Numbered from the stretch's first letter, positions 1 to 9,856 are shown. The stretch: 64,000 nucleotides of DNA from Pseudomonadota bacterium (GCA_018830485.1 JAHJRQ010000015.1:62001-126000), one strand, 5' to 3'. The notes: generated from the letters alone by a model not told the origin. Numbers and translations: made by a program.

Positions 1-55
1 GGCGCGCATGGAACCATGCCCCTGCCGATCTTCACTTCCCAATGGAGACGACATC

Positions 56-868
56 ATGCCGCCCATCATCACCTTGACCACCGATTTCGGCCTGCAGGAT
101 GAATATGTCGGGGTTGTGAAGGGAATCCTTGCCGCACGGGCTCCGCAGGCGCAGGTCATCGACCTCTGCCATGCTGTCGCGCCCCACGATATTGCCCAGG
201 CCGGGTTTGTTCTCCAGGCGGCGACCCCTTATTTTCCAGCGGGCACCATCCACCTGGCCGTGGTTGATCCTGGGGTGGGAACCAAGCGCGCGCTCCTGAT
301 CGTGCAGGCCTCCGGCCACTATTTTGTCGCTCCGGACAATGGCCTGCTCACCTATTTTCTTGCCGGGCCCGGGTTTCAGTCCGCCATCTGCATTGACTGT
401 GCCGACCTGTACCTGCAGCCGCTCAGCGCCACCTTCCATGGCCGCGATATTCTTGCCCCGGTGGCGGCGGCCCTGGCCAATGGCGCCGCCCTCTCTTCCC
501 TTGGCTGGCAAGCGCTTAAGGAAAATCTTACAAAACTTGTATCCCCCGCCTTGCAAATTGACCGGATTCGTGGCAACATGGCGGGGTCCGTGATCCACAT
601 CGATCATTTCGGCAACCTGACCACGAACATCCACCAGCGTGATCTTGCCGGCCTGTCCGATGATCCGGCGTCCATCCAGATCTTTCATAAAAATCAGCAA
701 GTGACCGGCCTGGCAAGCGCTTACGCCTCTCGGGCGGACAACCAGGCGCTGGCGCTCATCGGCAGCCGCGGCTATCTTGAATTGGCGATCGCCAAGGGGA
801 ATGCCGCGGAGATTCTGGGGGCGGAAGTGGGTGATCCCGTACAGGTAACTCGGAAAAACGACGCGTAA
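56..868 (+). CDS. S-adenosyl-L-methionine hydrolase (DUF62 family)
   Basis: A 270-residue protein of the SAM hydroxide adenosyltransferase family, whose characterised members split SAM into adenosine and methionine. The N-terminus (ITLTTDFGLQDEYVGVVKG) carries the conserved TDFG and Y-V-G residues, followed by H-x-V-x-P-x-D-I-A-Q-A, VDPGVG and APDNGLL motifs. The C-terminal half (HIDHFGNLTTNI) is the usual second beta domain. An upstream in-frame ATG at base 8 exists, but the family normally begins at MPPIITLTTDFG, so the start at 56 is chosen. The physiological role is unclear in most bacteria. It lies 22 bp before an ArsR-type regulator on the same strand. Confidence 0.9.
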   Translation: MPPIITLTTDFGLQDEYVGVVKGILAARAPQAQVIDLCHAVAPHDIAQAGFVLQAATPYFPAGTIHLAVVDPGVGTKRALLIVQASGHYFVAPDNGLLTYFLAGPGFQSAICIDCADLYLQPLSATFHGRDILAPVAAALANGAALSSLGWQALKENLTKLVSPALQIDRIRGNMAGSVIHIDHFGNLTTNIHQRDLAGLSDDPASIQIFHKNQQVTGLASAYASRADNQALALIGSRGYLELAIAKGNAAEILGAEVGDPVQVTRKNDA

Positions 869-890
869 CTTCAGGGAAGGAAACGGATTT

Positions 891-1178
891 ATGCATGACC
901 AGCACATCGAAGACATCGCCAAGCTCCTCAAGACCATGTCGCATCCGATCCGCCTGAAGATCCTCTGTCTGCTGCAGACCGGGGAATTAACCGTGGGTGA
1001 TATCCACAAAGAAGTGCACACCACCAACGCCAATGTTTCCCAGCATCTCTCCATCCTCCGCAACCAAGGAATAATCGCCTACCGCAAGGATGCGAATTTC
1101 ATCTACAACCGGATCGCGGAAGGGAGAGTGACAGAACTGATCAAAACCATGCGGGAACTTTTCTGCGAAAACCCCTGA
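891..1178 (+). CDS. ArsR-family winged-helix transcriptional regulator
   Basis: A 95-residue winged-helix repressor. The sequence shows LLKTMSHPIRLKILCLLQTGELTVGDI, then the recognition helix region NANVSQHLSILRNQGIIAYRKDAN, then the wing; this is the standard ArsR/SmtB layout and length. No obvious metal-binding cysteine cluster is present apart from one Cys in the ILCLL segment and one near the C-terminus (FCENP), so the sensed signal may be redox or sulfur-related rather than arsenic; that is inference. It is immediately followed by a small membrane protein gene, and the pair resembles ArsR plus YgaP-like inner-membrane protein pairs. Confidence 0.85.
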   Translation: MHDQHIEDIAKLLKTMSHPIRLKILCLLQTGELTVGDIHKEVHTTNANVSQHLSILRNQGIIAYRKDANFIYNRIAEGRVTELIKTMRELFCENP

Positions 1179-1207
1179 TCCCCCACACCACCGAGGAGGT
1201 TTCCACC

Positions 1208-1426
1208 ATGATCATCACAGACTGGGTTCATGTTATTGCCGGCGCCTTCATCCTGATCAGCCTGGCCCTGGGCGCTTGGCTGCACCCCTACTGGTATTTT
1301 TTCACCGCCTTTGTCGGAGCCAACCTCTTCCAGTACGGCTTCTCCAAATTCTGCCCCCTGGCCATCATCCTTAAAAAACTCGGTGTGCAGGAAACCCGTG
1401 CCGGCCGAGGATGCAGCCACACATAA
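1208..1426 (+). CDS. DUF2892 (YgaP transmembrane-type) small inner-membrane protein
   Basis: A 72-residue protein with two hydrophobic segments (about residues 8-25 and 28-45) and the conserved pattern FVGANLFQYGFSKFCPLAIILKKLG, typical of DUF2892 proteins and the membrane part of YgaP. In YgaP this region follows a rhodanese domain, but none is present here. A ribosome site (GAGGAGG) lies a few bases before the ATG. The gene is 29 bp downstream of the ArsR regulator, so the two probably form an operon connected with sulfur or metal stress. Its exact function is unknown. Confidence 0.8.
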   Translation: MIITDWVHVIAGAFILISLALGAWLHPYWYFFTAFVGANLFQYGFSKFCPLAIILKKLGVQETRAGRGCSHT

Positions 1427-1629
1427 ACCGAAGGCCACGTGCGCGCCATCGGGGCAAACCGGGCTGCCCGGCTTGCCTCCTCCGCTTTTCCCTCTGCTCA
1501 ACGCCCCTCCTCCCGCCCAACCCAATTGACGCTTGGCGGAGCTCCTCTCCCGTGATACACTCGCATTGAACGAAGCGCACCGAACCGCCGGCGGCGGTTT
1601 GATCTTTTCCGCCAACGGGAAAACCATTG

Positions 1630-4284
1630 ATGAAGCTGACCATGAGAACCCGACTGACCCTGGCCGTCTCCCTGCTCTTTCTCTGCATGATGGGCGTCAC
1701 CTCCTTCCTGGTGCTCAACGTTATCAAGCAGCAGATCAAGGAGACTATCTCCACCGAGCAGTTTTCCCTGCTCTCCGAAGTCGCAAGTTCGCTGGAGGAC
1801 AAGCTCACCCTGGCCCATGCCCAACTTATCGCGGTTGCTCCCCGCATCACCCCGGAAACCCTTGCTTCCGCGGAGATCGCCCAGGAATCCCTTGACAACC
1901 GTAAAGCCCTGCAGAAGGTCTTCGACAACAATATCTTCCTTTTCTCCCCGGAAGGCAGGCTCATCGTCGAAGCCCCCTTTCTTCCCAACCGGAGGGGGAT
2001 GGATCTTTCTTTCCGCCCCTGCATCAAAGATACCCTGGCCACCTCCGCCCCGGTTATCTCCGCCCCCTACATCTCCACCCAACCCCACAAACACCCGGTG
2101 ATCATGATGACCGCGCCGGTTTTTGACCGGGAGGGCAAGATCATCGCCATTCTGGCCGGCAGCCTTGACCTGATGAGCTCCAATATCCTGGGCAAGCTCG
2201 CGGAAAAAAAGATCGGAAAAAACGGCTACCTCTCTCTGCTCACCGCGGACAGAACCATGATCATGCATCCGGAGAAGAGCCGTATCTTCAAAAAAATTCC
2301 CGAAGGGAAAAACCCCCTCTATGACCGTGCGCTTCAGGGCTTTGAGGGCACGGAGGAAAATATGAGCGGCGCTGGGGTGCCCATGCTCACCTCCTTCAAG
2401 CGGCTGCAGGTGAACAACTGGCTGCTGGCCGCGAATTTCCCCCAGGCCGAGGCCTATGCTCCGATCACCCAAGGCGCAAAAATTCTCCTGAGCGGAATGC
2501 TGCTCATCACTGTCGCGGCCTTCGCGATCATCCGGTATTTCAGCCAATATCTGACCACGCCGCTCCTGGCGCTGACCCGGCATGTGGCGGATCTGCCGGA
2601 TAAAAAAGGAGAAGCGCGGCTTTTCCACACCACGGCCCAGGACGAAACAGCCACCCTGGCCCGGGCATTCAACGCCATGCTCGAAAAACTCGACTGCCAG
2701 CAGGAGGATGTGCGCCAGCGGGAGGAGCTCTACCGCACCGTCACCGAGTTCGCCACCGACTTCATCTTCTGGCGGGCGCCGGACAAAAAAATGATCTTCG
2801 TCTCAAAGAACTGTGAAGTGCACACCGGGTATTCCGAGGATGAATTTCTTGCCGACCCCTTGCTTTTGGACGCGCTCTTCCATCCGGAAGACCGGGAAAG
2901 ATGGGCCAACCATGTGCATCCCACGGACGATGCAGGCATGGATCTCCCTTTGGAATTTCGAATTATTACCAAATCCGGCCTGCACCGCTGGGTCAGCCAT
3001 GTGTGCACGGAGATCAACGATGAAACCGGCAGTTCCATGGGGCGGCGCGGAAGCTTTGTCGATATCACCAAGCTGAAACAGGCGGAAGCGGAGCGGGAAA
3101 AACTCACCAGCCAACTTCTCCAGGCCCAGAAAATGGAATCCATCGGCATCCTGGCCGGAGGGGTTGCCCACGATTTCAACAACATCCTCTCCATCATCCT
3201 CGGCTACAGCGAGCTGTTGCAACTGGAGCTGGCGGGAAACAGCCCTGCCAGGGAAAAAGTCCAGATCATCAACGAGGCCGGGCACCGGGCCGCCACCCTG
3301 ACCAGACAGCTCCTGGCCTTCAGCCGCAAACAGGTGGTCCACATGGCCCCCTGCAGCCTCAACCAGCTCATCCATGACCTGACCAAGATGCTGGGAAGGA
3401 TGATCGGGGAAGATGTCTCCCTGGAGTTTCGCCCCTCAGCCGAAGACGATACCGTCTTCATCGATCCGGGGCAGATGGAGCAGGTGCTTCTCAACATGGC
3501 GGTCAACGCCCGTGATGCCATGCCCAATGGCGGAAGCCTGGTCATTGAGACGAAAAACCGGGAACTGGATGCGGAGTATGCCAAGACCCATGCGGATGTC
3601 ATTCCCGGCCGGTATGTGGTGCTTTCCGTGAGCGACACGGGCCTGGGCATGAGCAGGGAAATCCAGGACAAGATCTTTGACCCGTTCTTCACCACCAAGG
3701 AGCGGGGAAAGGGCACGGGCCTGGGGTTGGCCATGGTCTACGGCATTATTAAACAGTTGGGCGGCCATATCTTTGTCTACAGCGAACCGGAACAAGGCAC
3801 GACCTTCAAAATATTTCTGCCCATTGCGCGGGATGCGGCCAGGAAAACGCCGGAGTCATCCCCCTTGCCCCTGCCCCGAGGCAATGAAACAATTCTGGTG
3901 GTGGATGATGAGTCCTTGATCAGGAGCCTGGTCAAGGACATGCTGCAACCCCTTGGCTACACCATGCTTGTGGCGGAGAGCGGCGCGGAGGCCATCGAGG
4001 CAAGCGACGCCTTTGCCGGACGGATCGACATCCTGCTCACCGATGTCATCATGCCCGGCATGAACGGCAGGGAACTGGCAGAGGCCATAACCGCACGAAG
4101 GCCGGAAATCAAAACCATCTATATGTCCGGCTATACCGATAACGCCATCGCCCACCACGGGGTTCTTGACCCGGACGAAGTTCTGATCGAAAAGCCCATC
4201 ACCGCGGAAAAGCTCTGCAGTGTGCTGGGTGCGGCATGCAACAGGTTTCAGGGGTCAGCGGCAGGCACGAAGCATGCCCTGTGA
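1630..4284 (+). CDS. Membrane hybrid histidine kinase (sensor domain-HAMP-PAS-HisKA-HATPase-REC)
   Basis: An 884-residue sensor kinase. Order seen: TM1 (about 10-30), a periplasmic double-Cache-like domain (about 35-275), TM2 (about 283-305), HAMP, a PAS domain near 365-475 ([14 protein letters not shown]), a HisKA phosphoacceptor in [21 protein letters not shown], a HATPase with N box ([11 protein letters not shown]) and G boxes ([20 protein letters not shown]), and a C-terminal receiver domain with the phosphoacceptor Asp in [12 protein letters not shown]. This is the architecture of CckA-like hybrid kinases. No separate response regulator or HPt gene is adjacent, so the output partner is unknown. 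A TTG precedes the ATG in frame; the ATG at 1630 is chosen. It converges on bioD. Confidence 0.88.
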   Translation: MKLTMRTRLTLAVSLLFLCMMGVTSFLVLNVIKQQIKETISTEQFSLLSEVASSLEDKLTLAHAQLIAVAPRITPETLASAEIAQESLDNRKALQKVFDNNIFLFSPEGRLIVEAPFLPNRRGMDLSFRPCIKDTLATSAPVISAPYISTQPHKHPVIMMTAPVFDREGKIIAILAGSLDLMSSNILGKLAEKKIGKNGYLSLLTADRTMIMHPEKSRIFKKIPEGKNPLYDRALQGFEGTEENMSGAGVPMLTSFKRLQVNNWLLAANFPQAEAYAPITQGAKILLSGMLLITVAAFAIIRYFSQYLTTPLLALTRHVADLPDKKGEARLFHTTAQDETATLARAFNAMLEKLDCQQEDVRQREELYRTVTEFATDFIFWRAPDKKMIFVSKNCEVHTGYSEDEFLADPLLLDALFHPEDRERWANHVHPTDDAGMDLPLEFRIITKSGLHRWVSHVCTEINDETGSSMGRRGSFVDITKLKQAEAEREKLTSQLLQAQKMESIGILAGGVAHDFNNILSIILGYSELLQLELAGNSPAREKVQIINEAGHRAATLTRQLLAFSRKQVVHMAPCSLNQLIHDLTKMLGRMIGEDVSLEFRPSAEDDTVFIDPGQMEQVLLNMAVNARDAMPNGGSLVIETKNRELDAEYAKTHADVIPGRYVVLSVSDTGLGMSREIQDKIFDPFFTTKERGKGTGLGLAMVYGIIKQLGGHIFVYSEPEQGTTFKIFLPIARDAARKTPESSPLPLPRGNETILVVDDESLIRSLVKDMLQPLGYTMLVAESGAEAIEASDAFAGRIDILLTDVIMPGMNGRELAEAITARRPEIKTIYMSGYTDNAIAHHGVLDPDEVLIEKPITAEKLCSVLGAACNRFQGSAAGTKHAL

Positions 4285-4299
4285 GGCCCACAAAACACA

Positions 4300-4989
4300 T
4301 CACCCTTCCAAGGTCAGGGCAATCGCCCGGCCGACCGGAGCAAACGCCGCCCGGGCCTGGACGGAATCACGGCAGCGACGCAGTCGCCCGAAAACCCGCA
4401 CCTGCCCGATTTCGGCGATGGTGCGCATATTATCCTCGGCCAGCAGATCATCCTCGTCGGAGGCTCCATCGGAAAACACCACCCCAAGAACCGGAATCCC
4501 CCTGTGGCGCAGCCCCTCCAAGGTGAGCAGGGTGTGGTTGATGGTGCCAAGACCGCTTTTCGCCACCACCAGGGTGGCAATCTTCAGCTCCTGCAGCAGA
4601 TCCGCCAGCAGGAGTTCCCGGTTGAGCGGCACCATGATCCCGCCGACCCCTTCGACCACGAGCAGCTCATACCGGGCCGACATCTCCTGATATTTCTTGC
4701 GGATCAGCTCCGGATCAACACTCTTCCCTTCCTGCTCGGCGGCGAGGTGGGGCGAAGCGGGCAGGGCGAAATGATACACCACCTGACTGCCGACCAGCTC
4801 CGGCTCAAGAGGAATACCCGCCATTGCCAGGCATGCCTTGAGGTCGGCGGGCGGAGATTCCGGCCCGGTGGCCGCCCATTTCTGGTAGCCGGCCTTGACG
4901 CCTTTTTTAAGGAGAAAATCAAGGAGCAACCCGCAGACATGGGTCTTGCCCACGTCGGTGTCCGTGCCGGCAACAAAAATCGCACTCAT
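4300..4989 (-). CDS. bioD: Dethiobiotin synthetase
   Basis: A protein of about 229 residues with the N-terminal P-loop FVAGTDTDVGKTHV, diagnostic for BioD, then the VVEGVGGIMVPLN segment that contributes to the substrate site, and VVAKSGLGTINHTLLTLEGL. BioD closes the ureido ring of 7,8-diaminopelargonate using CO2 and ATP to give dethiobiotin. Two adjacent ATG codons overlap the TGA of bioC, so translation of the two genes is probably coupled. The gene is last in a bioH-like/bioC/bioD operon on the minus strand; bioA, bioB and bioF are not in the window. Confidence 0.95.
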   Translation of the reverse strand: MSAIFVAGTDTDVGKTHVCGLLLDFLLKKGVKAGYQKWAATGPESPPADLKACLAMAGIPLEPELVGSQVVYHFALPASPHLAAEQEGKSVDPELIRKKYQEMSARYELLVVEGVGGIMVPLNRELLLADLLQELKIATLVVAKSGLGTINHTLLTLEGLRHRGIPVLGVVFSDGASDEDDLLAEDNMRTIAEIGQVRVFGRLRRCRDSVQARAAFAPVGRAIALTLEG

Positions 4990-5795
4990 CATTTCTCCCC
5001 CCTGACGACAAAGGCCTGATAGGTGGCGGGATACCCGCCGTGGGTTGCCTGAAACCAGCCATCAAGCTGGCGCAACCGCCCCCGGGTCAGAGCACCCGGC
5101 AGTTGGCCGCCGCCGGTGCCGGTCTTGCGGATATGGTCCAGCAAAGCAAGGAGCGACCCATAGTTTCTCACCTTGATCTCTTCCTGCACGACACAACGGG
5201 GAAAAATCGCCCCGAGCAAGCCGGCCAGATCCTCCCCGGCGGGAAACCCATGGGGCGGCAAACGCACCTCCTGGCCAAAGACCTGGCTCAATCCCTGGGC
5301 CAGCTCGCTAAAGGTACGGGGGCCGAACAGCACCCCGGCAAAACACCCTTGGGCTGAAAGCAACCGGCCAATCCGCGCCAGGGCCGCGCCGAGATCATCA
5401 AACCATTGCAGGGTGGAGTTGGCGCAGATCAGCTCGAAATGGCCGGAACAGGCAGCCAGGAACCGTTCCCCATCCTCGCAGAGCACGGAAACATTCCCCT
5501 TGTCCGCCAGCCGCTTTTGGGCCAAGCGTGCCATGCCTTCGGCAAAATCCAGGGCAATGATCCGGCCCTCCGGGTAGCGCTCGGCGAGCAGGGCGGTGAA
5601 CCGTCCGGTGCCGCAGCCGATCTCCAGGATGCGCCGGACGCCTTCGCTGCGCTCCACCCCGCTGTCCTCGGGAAGCTCCCGAAACAAGCGGGCCGCCAGA
5701 TCCTTCTGCACCTCGGCATGGGCGTCATAGGTTCCGGCGGCGCGGGAAAAACGCAGCCGGATTCTTTGTTTTGCTGTCTCACTCACCTGGGGCAA
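4989..5795 (-). CDS. bioC: Malonyl-ACP O-methyltransferase
   Basis: A 268-residue class I SAM-dependent methyltransferase with the glycine-rich SAM site ILEIGCGTGRFTALL and a post-I acidic residue in IIALDFAEGM. The N-terminal stretch RIRLRFSRAAGTYDAHAEVQ is the hallmark of BioC, which methylates malonyl-ACP to start pimelate synthesis disguised as fatty-acid synthesis. It overlaps the upstream esterase gene by 17 bp and bioD by a few bases, supporting a three-gene biotin operon. Length agrees with the family. Confidence 0.93.
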   Translation of the reverse strand: MPQVSETAKQRIRLRFSRAAGTYDAHAEVQKDLAARLFRELPEDSGVERSEGVRRILEIGCGTGRFTALLAERYPEGRIIALDFAEGMARLAQKRLADKGNVSVLCEDGERFLAACSGHFELICANSTLQWFDDLGAALARIGRLLSAQGCFAGVLFGPRTFSELAQGLSQVFGQEVRLPPHGFPAGEDLAGLLGAIFPRCVVQEEIKVRNYGSLLALLDHIRKTGTGGGQLPGALTRGRLRQLDGWFQATHGGYPATYQAFVVRGEK

Positions 5796-6456
5796 ACTCC
5801 CGGTCGAGAAAAAGGGCGTGGCCGCCGTGCTCGATGATGGAAGCGCGGACTCCGGGAATCCGGGCCGCTTCCGCCACCGGCGCGATGATATCCCGCCGGC
5901 CGTGCCAGCAGGATATCCGGCAGGAGGGAAGTTGCGCGGGCAAACGCCATTGGCTCAAATAGTCGAGGCCCCGGCCAAGCACCTGCACATCGAGGGATTC
6001 CAGCAACGCCGCCTGCTGCTCGGCCGCAAAACGGAGGAATTCCTTTTTATAGCCCAGCAGGCTTTTGCGGTAAAAATCCCGCAGGAATGCCGCGGGATCT
6101 GCCGCAAGCCCCTGACGGATGGTTGCGATTTCCGAAGGCGGCCAGGAAGCGCGCATGCCCAACAGGGTGAGGCACGCCACCTTTTCTGGAAAGGCGCGGG
6201 CACAATCAACAGCCAGGAAAGCGCCCATGGACCAGCCGATCAACTGGACGGTTTCAAGATCGTGTTGGGCGCAAAAAGCGAGAATCTCCGCCTGGGCGGT
6301 GGCCGGGTCCAGGGGGGAGGACGGGCGTGCCCAGGCATACCGCCGGTCGGACAGGTCAAGGACCTGCCCGGAAAATCCCCAGCCGGGCAGAAAAAGCACC
6401 GGGGGCTTTGTGTCCGGCATGGACGTGTGCGAGGGAACCGACCAGATTTTTTTCAT
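5779..6456 (-). CDS. Alpha/beta hydrolase, probable pimeloyl-ACP methyl ester esterase (BioH-like)
   Basis: A small alpha/beta hydrolase of about 225 residues. The oxyanion region PVLFLPGWGFSG, the nucleophile elbow GWSMG (catalytic Ser), a C-terminal Asp in CWHGRRDIIAP and a His in EHGGHALF make a complete triad. It directly overlaps bioC, whose product needs a demethylating esterase once pimeloyl-ACP is made, so a BioH role is likely. It is shorter than E. coli BioH (256 aa), so it could be a BioG- or BioV-like non-orthologous replacement. The longer reading from 6483 uses a TTG start, so the ATG at 6456 (MKKIWSV) is chosen, with some doubt. Confidence 0.8.
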   Translation of the reverse strand: MKKIWSVPSHTSMPDTKPPVLFLPGWGFSGQVLDLSDRRYAWARPSSPLDPATAQAEILAFCAQHDLETVQLIGWSMGAFLAVDCARAFPEKVACLTLLGMRASWPPSEIATIRQGLAADPAAFLRDFYRKSLLGYKKEFLRFAAEQQAALLESLDVQVLGRGLDYLSQWRLPAQLPSCRISCWHGRRDIIAPVAEAARIPGVRASIIEHGGHALFLDREFAPGE

Positions 6457-6499
6457 AATGAGAACGCTGGGCTCTTGGGGCAAGAATATCAGATGCTTG

Positions 6500-7681
6500 T
6501 CAGCAGGGCAATTTTCTGAGCGCCTCGCCTAAAAGCACAAACTGTTCATCCAATGGATAGTGGTGATTGCCGATGAAAAGACCGTTGCGGTCTATCCGGT
6601 CCGCCTGGGCGAGATCGCCATGGTTTGTGGCATCGAGCCAGCGGACCGCCTCGCACCGGGCGAAATTGCCCGCCACGACGGGACGGCACTCAATCCCGTG
6701 GCTGTCCAGGGATTGAACCACATCCTCCCGGAAAAACGGAGCCGCCTCCCGCACCACCAGACTGAAGCCGAACCAACTGCTTGCCCCGATCTCGCGCTGG
6801 ACCTGGAACTGCGGAAATGATCCCATGAGACGCAAAAATTTCACAGCGTTCTCGCGGCGGACTTTCACGAAATCAGAAAGTTTCCGGATCTGGGTCAGCC
6901 CCAGGGCGCCGCTGAGTTCGAGAGGGCGCACGTTGTAGCCGGGCAGCACGAAACGGAAGGACTCCTCAAAGGGATTATCCCCCTTCACGCCGCAGACCTT
7001 GTTCACCTTGGGCAGGTTCCTGGTCCAGCCGTGGGCCCGGAGGCTGAGGAGGATGTGAAACAACTCCTCGTCGTCGGTGAGGATCATCCCCCCTTCCATG
7101 GTGGAGATGTGGTGGCTGAAAAACGAGCTGAAACTGCCCATGATCCCGAAGGTTCCGGCCATCTTCCCAGCAAAGGCCGCACCCATGGACTCGCAGTTGT
7201 CCTCGATGAGGATAACGCCCTTGCCGGCCAGGATCTTCTGAATCGCGGCGAAATCGTTGGGATTCCCCAGGAGGTTCACGGCCATGACCAGCCGAGTCCG
7301 CTCGCTGACGGCGTCGGCAAGCTGGGCAAGGTCATAGTTGAGCGTTTCCGGGTCGATATCCACAAATTTGAGTTTCAAGCCGTACTGATGCAGGGGGAAA
7401 TAGGTGGTGCTCCAGGAAACCGCGGGCACAATGACCTCGTCTCCGGCCGCCAGCCGCTCTGCCTTGTTTTCCCGGTAAAAGAGGGCGGCCACCATGAGCA
7501 GGTTCGCCGAGGAGCCGGAATTGACCATGACGCAGAAGCGCGAGCCGAAATGTTTGGCAAACTCCTGCTCAAAGCCTGCGACATGCTCGCCCATGGAAAA
7601 TCTGCCGGATTGAATAACCTGGGCCATGGCCTCATATTCCGCCTCGTCCCAGGAGGTACATGCCAAGGGATATCTGCTCAT
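6500..7681 (-). CDS. colD: GDP-4-keto-6-deoxy-D-mannose 3-dehydratase (ColD-like)
   Basis: A 393-residue member of the DegT/DnrJ/EryC1 PLP enzymes. At the position where aminotransferases keep the PLP lysine, this protein reads SFFSHHISTMEGG (His near residues 190-191). Replacement of Lys by His at this site is the signature of 3-dehydrases such as ColD, which remove the 3-hydroxyl of GDP-4-keto-6-deoxymannose without a permanent Schiff base. The two upstream genes supply the substrate (gmd) and the next step (ColC/fucose-synthase type), so GDP-L-colitose synthesis is the best reading. It overlaps the neighbouring reductase gene by 4 bp. An RfbH-type role on a CDP sugar is less likely given gmd. 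Confidence 0.85.
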   Translation of the reverse strand: MSRYPLACTSWDEAEYEAMAQVIQSGRFSMGEHVAGFEQEFAKHFGSRFCVMVNSGSSANLLMVAALFYRENKAERLAAGDEVIVPAVSWSTTYFPLHQYGLKLKFVDIDPETLNYDLAQLADAVSERTRLVMAVNLLGNPNDFAAIQKILAGKGVILIEDNCESMGAAFAGKMAGTFGIMGSFSSFFSHHISTMEGGMILTDDEELFHILLSLRAHGWTRNLPKVNKVCGVKGDNPFEESFRFVLPGYNVRPLELSGALGLTQIRKLSDFVKVRRENAVKFLRLMGSFPQFQVQREIGASSWFGFSLVVREAAPFFREDVVQSLDSHGIECRPVVAGNFARCEAVRWLDATNHGDLAQADRIDRNGLFIGNHHYPLDEQFVLLGEALRKLPC

Positions 7682-8613
7682 GCTTGGTGCTCCTGCTGTT
7701 GCAAGTAATAGTCGTACGCCTGGGCAATGCCTTGCCGGATCGAGGTTTGCGCGGTCCAGCCCCAGGCGGCAGCCCGTGTCACATCGACGAGTTTGCGCTG
7801 CATGCCCACGGGCTTGGCCAGGTTGTGCGCAAAGGCGCCCCGAAAACCGACCACCTCGGCAACCGTCCGGTAATATTCAAGGATGGTGCAATCCTGCCCT
7901 ATCCCCACGTTCATCAGCTCCGGCAGGGTGTCATAGGAGCACACCGCCTTGGCCAGGCAATCGGCCAGGTCGCCGGCGTACATGAACTCCCGCCGGGCAA
8001 GGCCGTCGCCCCAGATCTCCACCGTCTCCCGGTTCTCCTCCTTGGCCCGGTGCATCTTGTGGATGACCGCCGGGATGAGATGGGAGCTGGCCGGGTCGAA
8101 ATTGTCATGCCGGCCGTAAAGGTTGCAGGGGATCAGGGTCTTATAGGCATAGCCGCTGTCTTCCCTGGCGATATACTGGCAGAGGCGGGCCGTGGCAATC
8201 TTGGCCAGGGCATAGCCTTCGTTGGTGGGCTCCAGCTCCCCTTGGAGGATCATCTCCTCCCGCAGGGGATTGGCGGCGTTGCGCGGATACATGCAGGAGC
8301 TGCCGAGATTGATGAGCCGGGGCACGCCCTGCTGGCGCGCTGCCCAAACCAGATTGCGGCCCATGTCGAGATTATCGAGAAAAAACCGGACCGGCTCCCG
8401 CAGGTTCGCCTCGATCCCGCCGACCCGGCCTGCCGCGTGGATGATCACCTCGGGCCGGTGGCCGGCGAGATACTGGACGACCTGGTCGTAATCGAGCAGG
8501 TTGAGCGCACGGCTGGAAGGGGCCAGAATCTCGAACCCGGCCGCAGCCGGATGCTCCCGAAAATTGCGCCCGACCAGACCATTGCCGCCGGTTATCAAAA
8601 CCGTTATTTTCAT
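7678..8613 (-). CDS. NAD(P)-dependent epimerase/reductase, GDP-L-colitose synthase or GDP-L-fucose synthase type
   Basis: A 311-residue extended short-chain dehydrogenase. The N-terminal GGNGLVGRNF is the NADP-binding motif; the catalytic Ser and Tyr-x3-Lys are in LINLGSSCMYPRNA and GYALAKIATARL. GDP-fucose synthase (Fcl/WcaG) and GDP-colitose synthase (ColC) are homologues with the same motifs. Because the overlapping downstream gene encodes a ColD-like 3-dehydratase, ColC (C5 epimerisation plus C4 reduction of GDP-4-keto-3,6-dideoxymannose) is the preferred role. Sequence alone does not exclude Fcl, which would give L-fucose. Confidence 0.8.
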   Translation of the reverse strand: MKITVLITGGNGLVGRNFREHPAAAGFEILAPSSRALNLLDYDQVVQYLAGHRPEVIIHAAGRVGGIEANLREPVRFFLDNLDMGRNLVWAARQQGVPRLINLGSSCMYPRNAANPLREEMILQGELEPTNEGYALAKIATARLCQYIAREDSGYAYKTLIPCNLYGRHDNFDPASSHLIPAVIHKMHRAKEENRETVEIWGDGLARREFMYAGDLADCLAKAVCSYDTLPELMNVGIGQDCTILEYYRTVAEVVGFRGAFAHNLAKPVGMQRKLVDVTRAAAWGWTAQTSIRQGIAQAYDYYLQQQEHQA

Positions 8614-8636
8614 GGAAACGTCACGGAAGAAAGAGG

Positions 8637-9764
8637 TTACGGCTGTTCGTGACGGGAGAAAACCTTAAACCCGCTCTGCTTGCACATTTTATCCCGCCGG
8701 GCGATCTCAAGATCCTCGTGCACCATCTCGGTTACCATCTGAGCAAAGGTGATCTTCGGGGTCCAGCCCAGCTTTTCCTTGGCCTTGGTCGGGTCGCCCA
8801 ACAGGGTTTCCACCTCCGTGGGCCGGAAGTAGCGGGGGTCCACCCGGACAATGACCTGCCCAACGGAAAACGCCATGCCTTCCGAGGCATCCGCCAGCGA
8901 CGCCACGATGCCGACCTCGCCAACCCCTTCCCCTTCCCAGCGGAGCCGAACCCCAAGCTCGCCGGCCGCCACCTCGACAAACTCCCGCACGCTGTGCTGT
9001 TCGCCCGTGGCGATCACGAAATCCTCCGGGCTCTCCTGCTGGAGCATGAGCCACTGCATCTCGACGAAATCCTTGGCATGCCCCCAGTCCCGCAGGGCAT
9101 TCATATTGCCGAGATAGATGCAACTCTGCAGGCCGACACCGATCCGGGCCAGGCCCCGGGTGATCTTTCTGGTGACAAAGGTTTCGCCCCGGATCGGGGA
9201 TTCGTGGTTGAAAAGAATCCCGTTGCAGCCGTAGATGCCATAGGCCTCCCGGTAATTCACCGTTATCCAGTAGGCATAGAGCTTGGCCACCGCGTAGGGG
9301 GACCGGGGATAAAACGGGGTGGTTTCCCGCTGCGGGGTCTCCTGCACCTTGCCGAACAGCTCCGAGGTCGAGGCCTGATAGAATCTGGTCTTTTTCTCCA
9401 GCCCCAAGATTCGGATCGCCTCCAATATCCGCAAGGCGCCGAGGGCGTCCGAATCCGCGGTGTATTCCGGCTCCTCGAAGGAGACGGCCACATGGCTCTG
9501 GGCGGCCAGGTTGTACACCTCATCGGGCTGCACCTTCTGGATGATCCGGATCAGGCTGCTGGAATCGGTCATATCGCCATGGTGCAGGATGAAGGCGACG
9601 TTTGTTTCATGGGGGTCCTGAAAGATATGATCGATACGATCCGTATTGAACAGGGAGGTCCGCCGCTTCAGGCCATGAACCTCGTAGCCTTTTGCCAGGA
9701 GAAATTCCGCCAGATAGGCGCCGTCCTGCCCTGTCACCCCGGTAATCAATGCTTTTTTCTTCAT
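8637..9764 (-). CDS. gmd: GDP-mannose 4,6-dehydratase
   Basis: A 375-residue SDR enzyme. The NADP site [27 protein letters not shown] is the standard Gmd start, with [15 protein letters not shown] and the catalytic Y-x3-K in [12 protein letters not shown]. It makes GDP-4-keto-6-deoxy-D-mannose, the branch-point precursor for fucose, colitose, rhamnose and perosamine. The start at 9764 (MKKKALITG) is preceded by GGGAGCGGAG. Its upstream region is only about 160 bp long because the transposon's left end lies at 9929. Before the insertion gmd followed glmS in the same direction. Confidence 0.95.
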   Translation of the reverse strand: MKKKALITGVTGQDGAYLAEFLLAKGYEVHGLKRRTSLFNTDRIDHIFQDPHETNVAFILHHGDMTDSSSLIRIIQKVQPDEVYNLAAQSHVAVSFEEPEYTADSDALGALRILEAIRILGLEKKTRFYQASTSELFGKVQETPQRETTPFYPRSPYAVAKLYAYWITVNYREAYGIYGCNGILFNHESPIRGETFVTRKITRGLARIGVGLQSCIYLGNMNALRDWGHAKDFVEMQWLMLQQESPEDFVIATGEQHSVREFVEVAAGELGVRLRWEGEGVGEVGIVASLADASEGMAFSVGQVIVRVDPRYFRPTEVETLLGDPTKAKEKLGWTPKITFAQMVTEMVHEDLEIARRDKMCKQSGFKVFSRHEQP

Positions 9765-9828
9765 CTCCGCTCCCAATGCCCTGCCGCGACACGCGCAACT
9801 GGTTCTGTCTTGGCCTGCTCCTATTCAC

Positions 9829-9856
9829 AAAAAAAATCATGGGCCGCTGCGCCCAT
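9829..9856 (-). terminator. Intrinsic terminator, probably the original glmS terminator
   Basis: Read on the minus strand: stem ATGGGC, loop GCAGCG, stem GCCCAT, then GA and eight Ts. Genes on both sides run leftward, so transcription from glmS would have met this hairpin about 90 bp after the glmS stop codon if the transposon were absent. It now lies between the transposon's left end and gmd and would stop read-through out of the element. Confidence 0.65.

Noticed and set aside
32-1063. Long leftward frame opposite the SAM hydrolase and ArsR genes
   Set aside because: It is antisense to two well-supported genes and is a product of high GC content.
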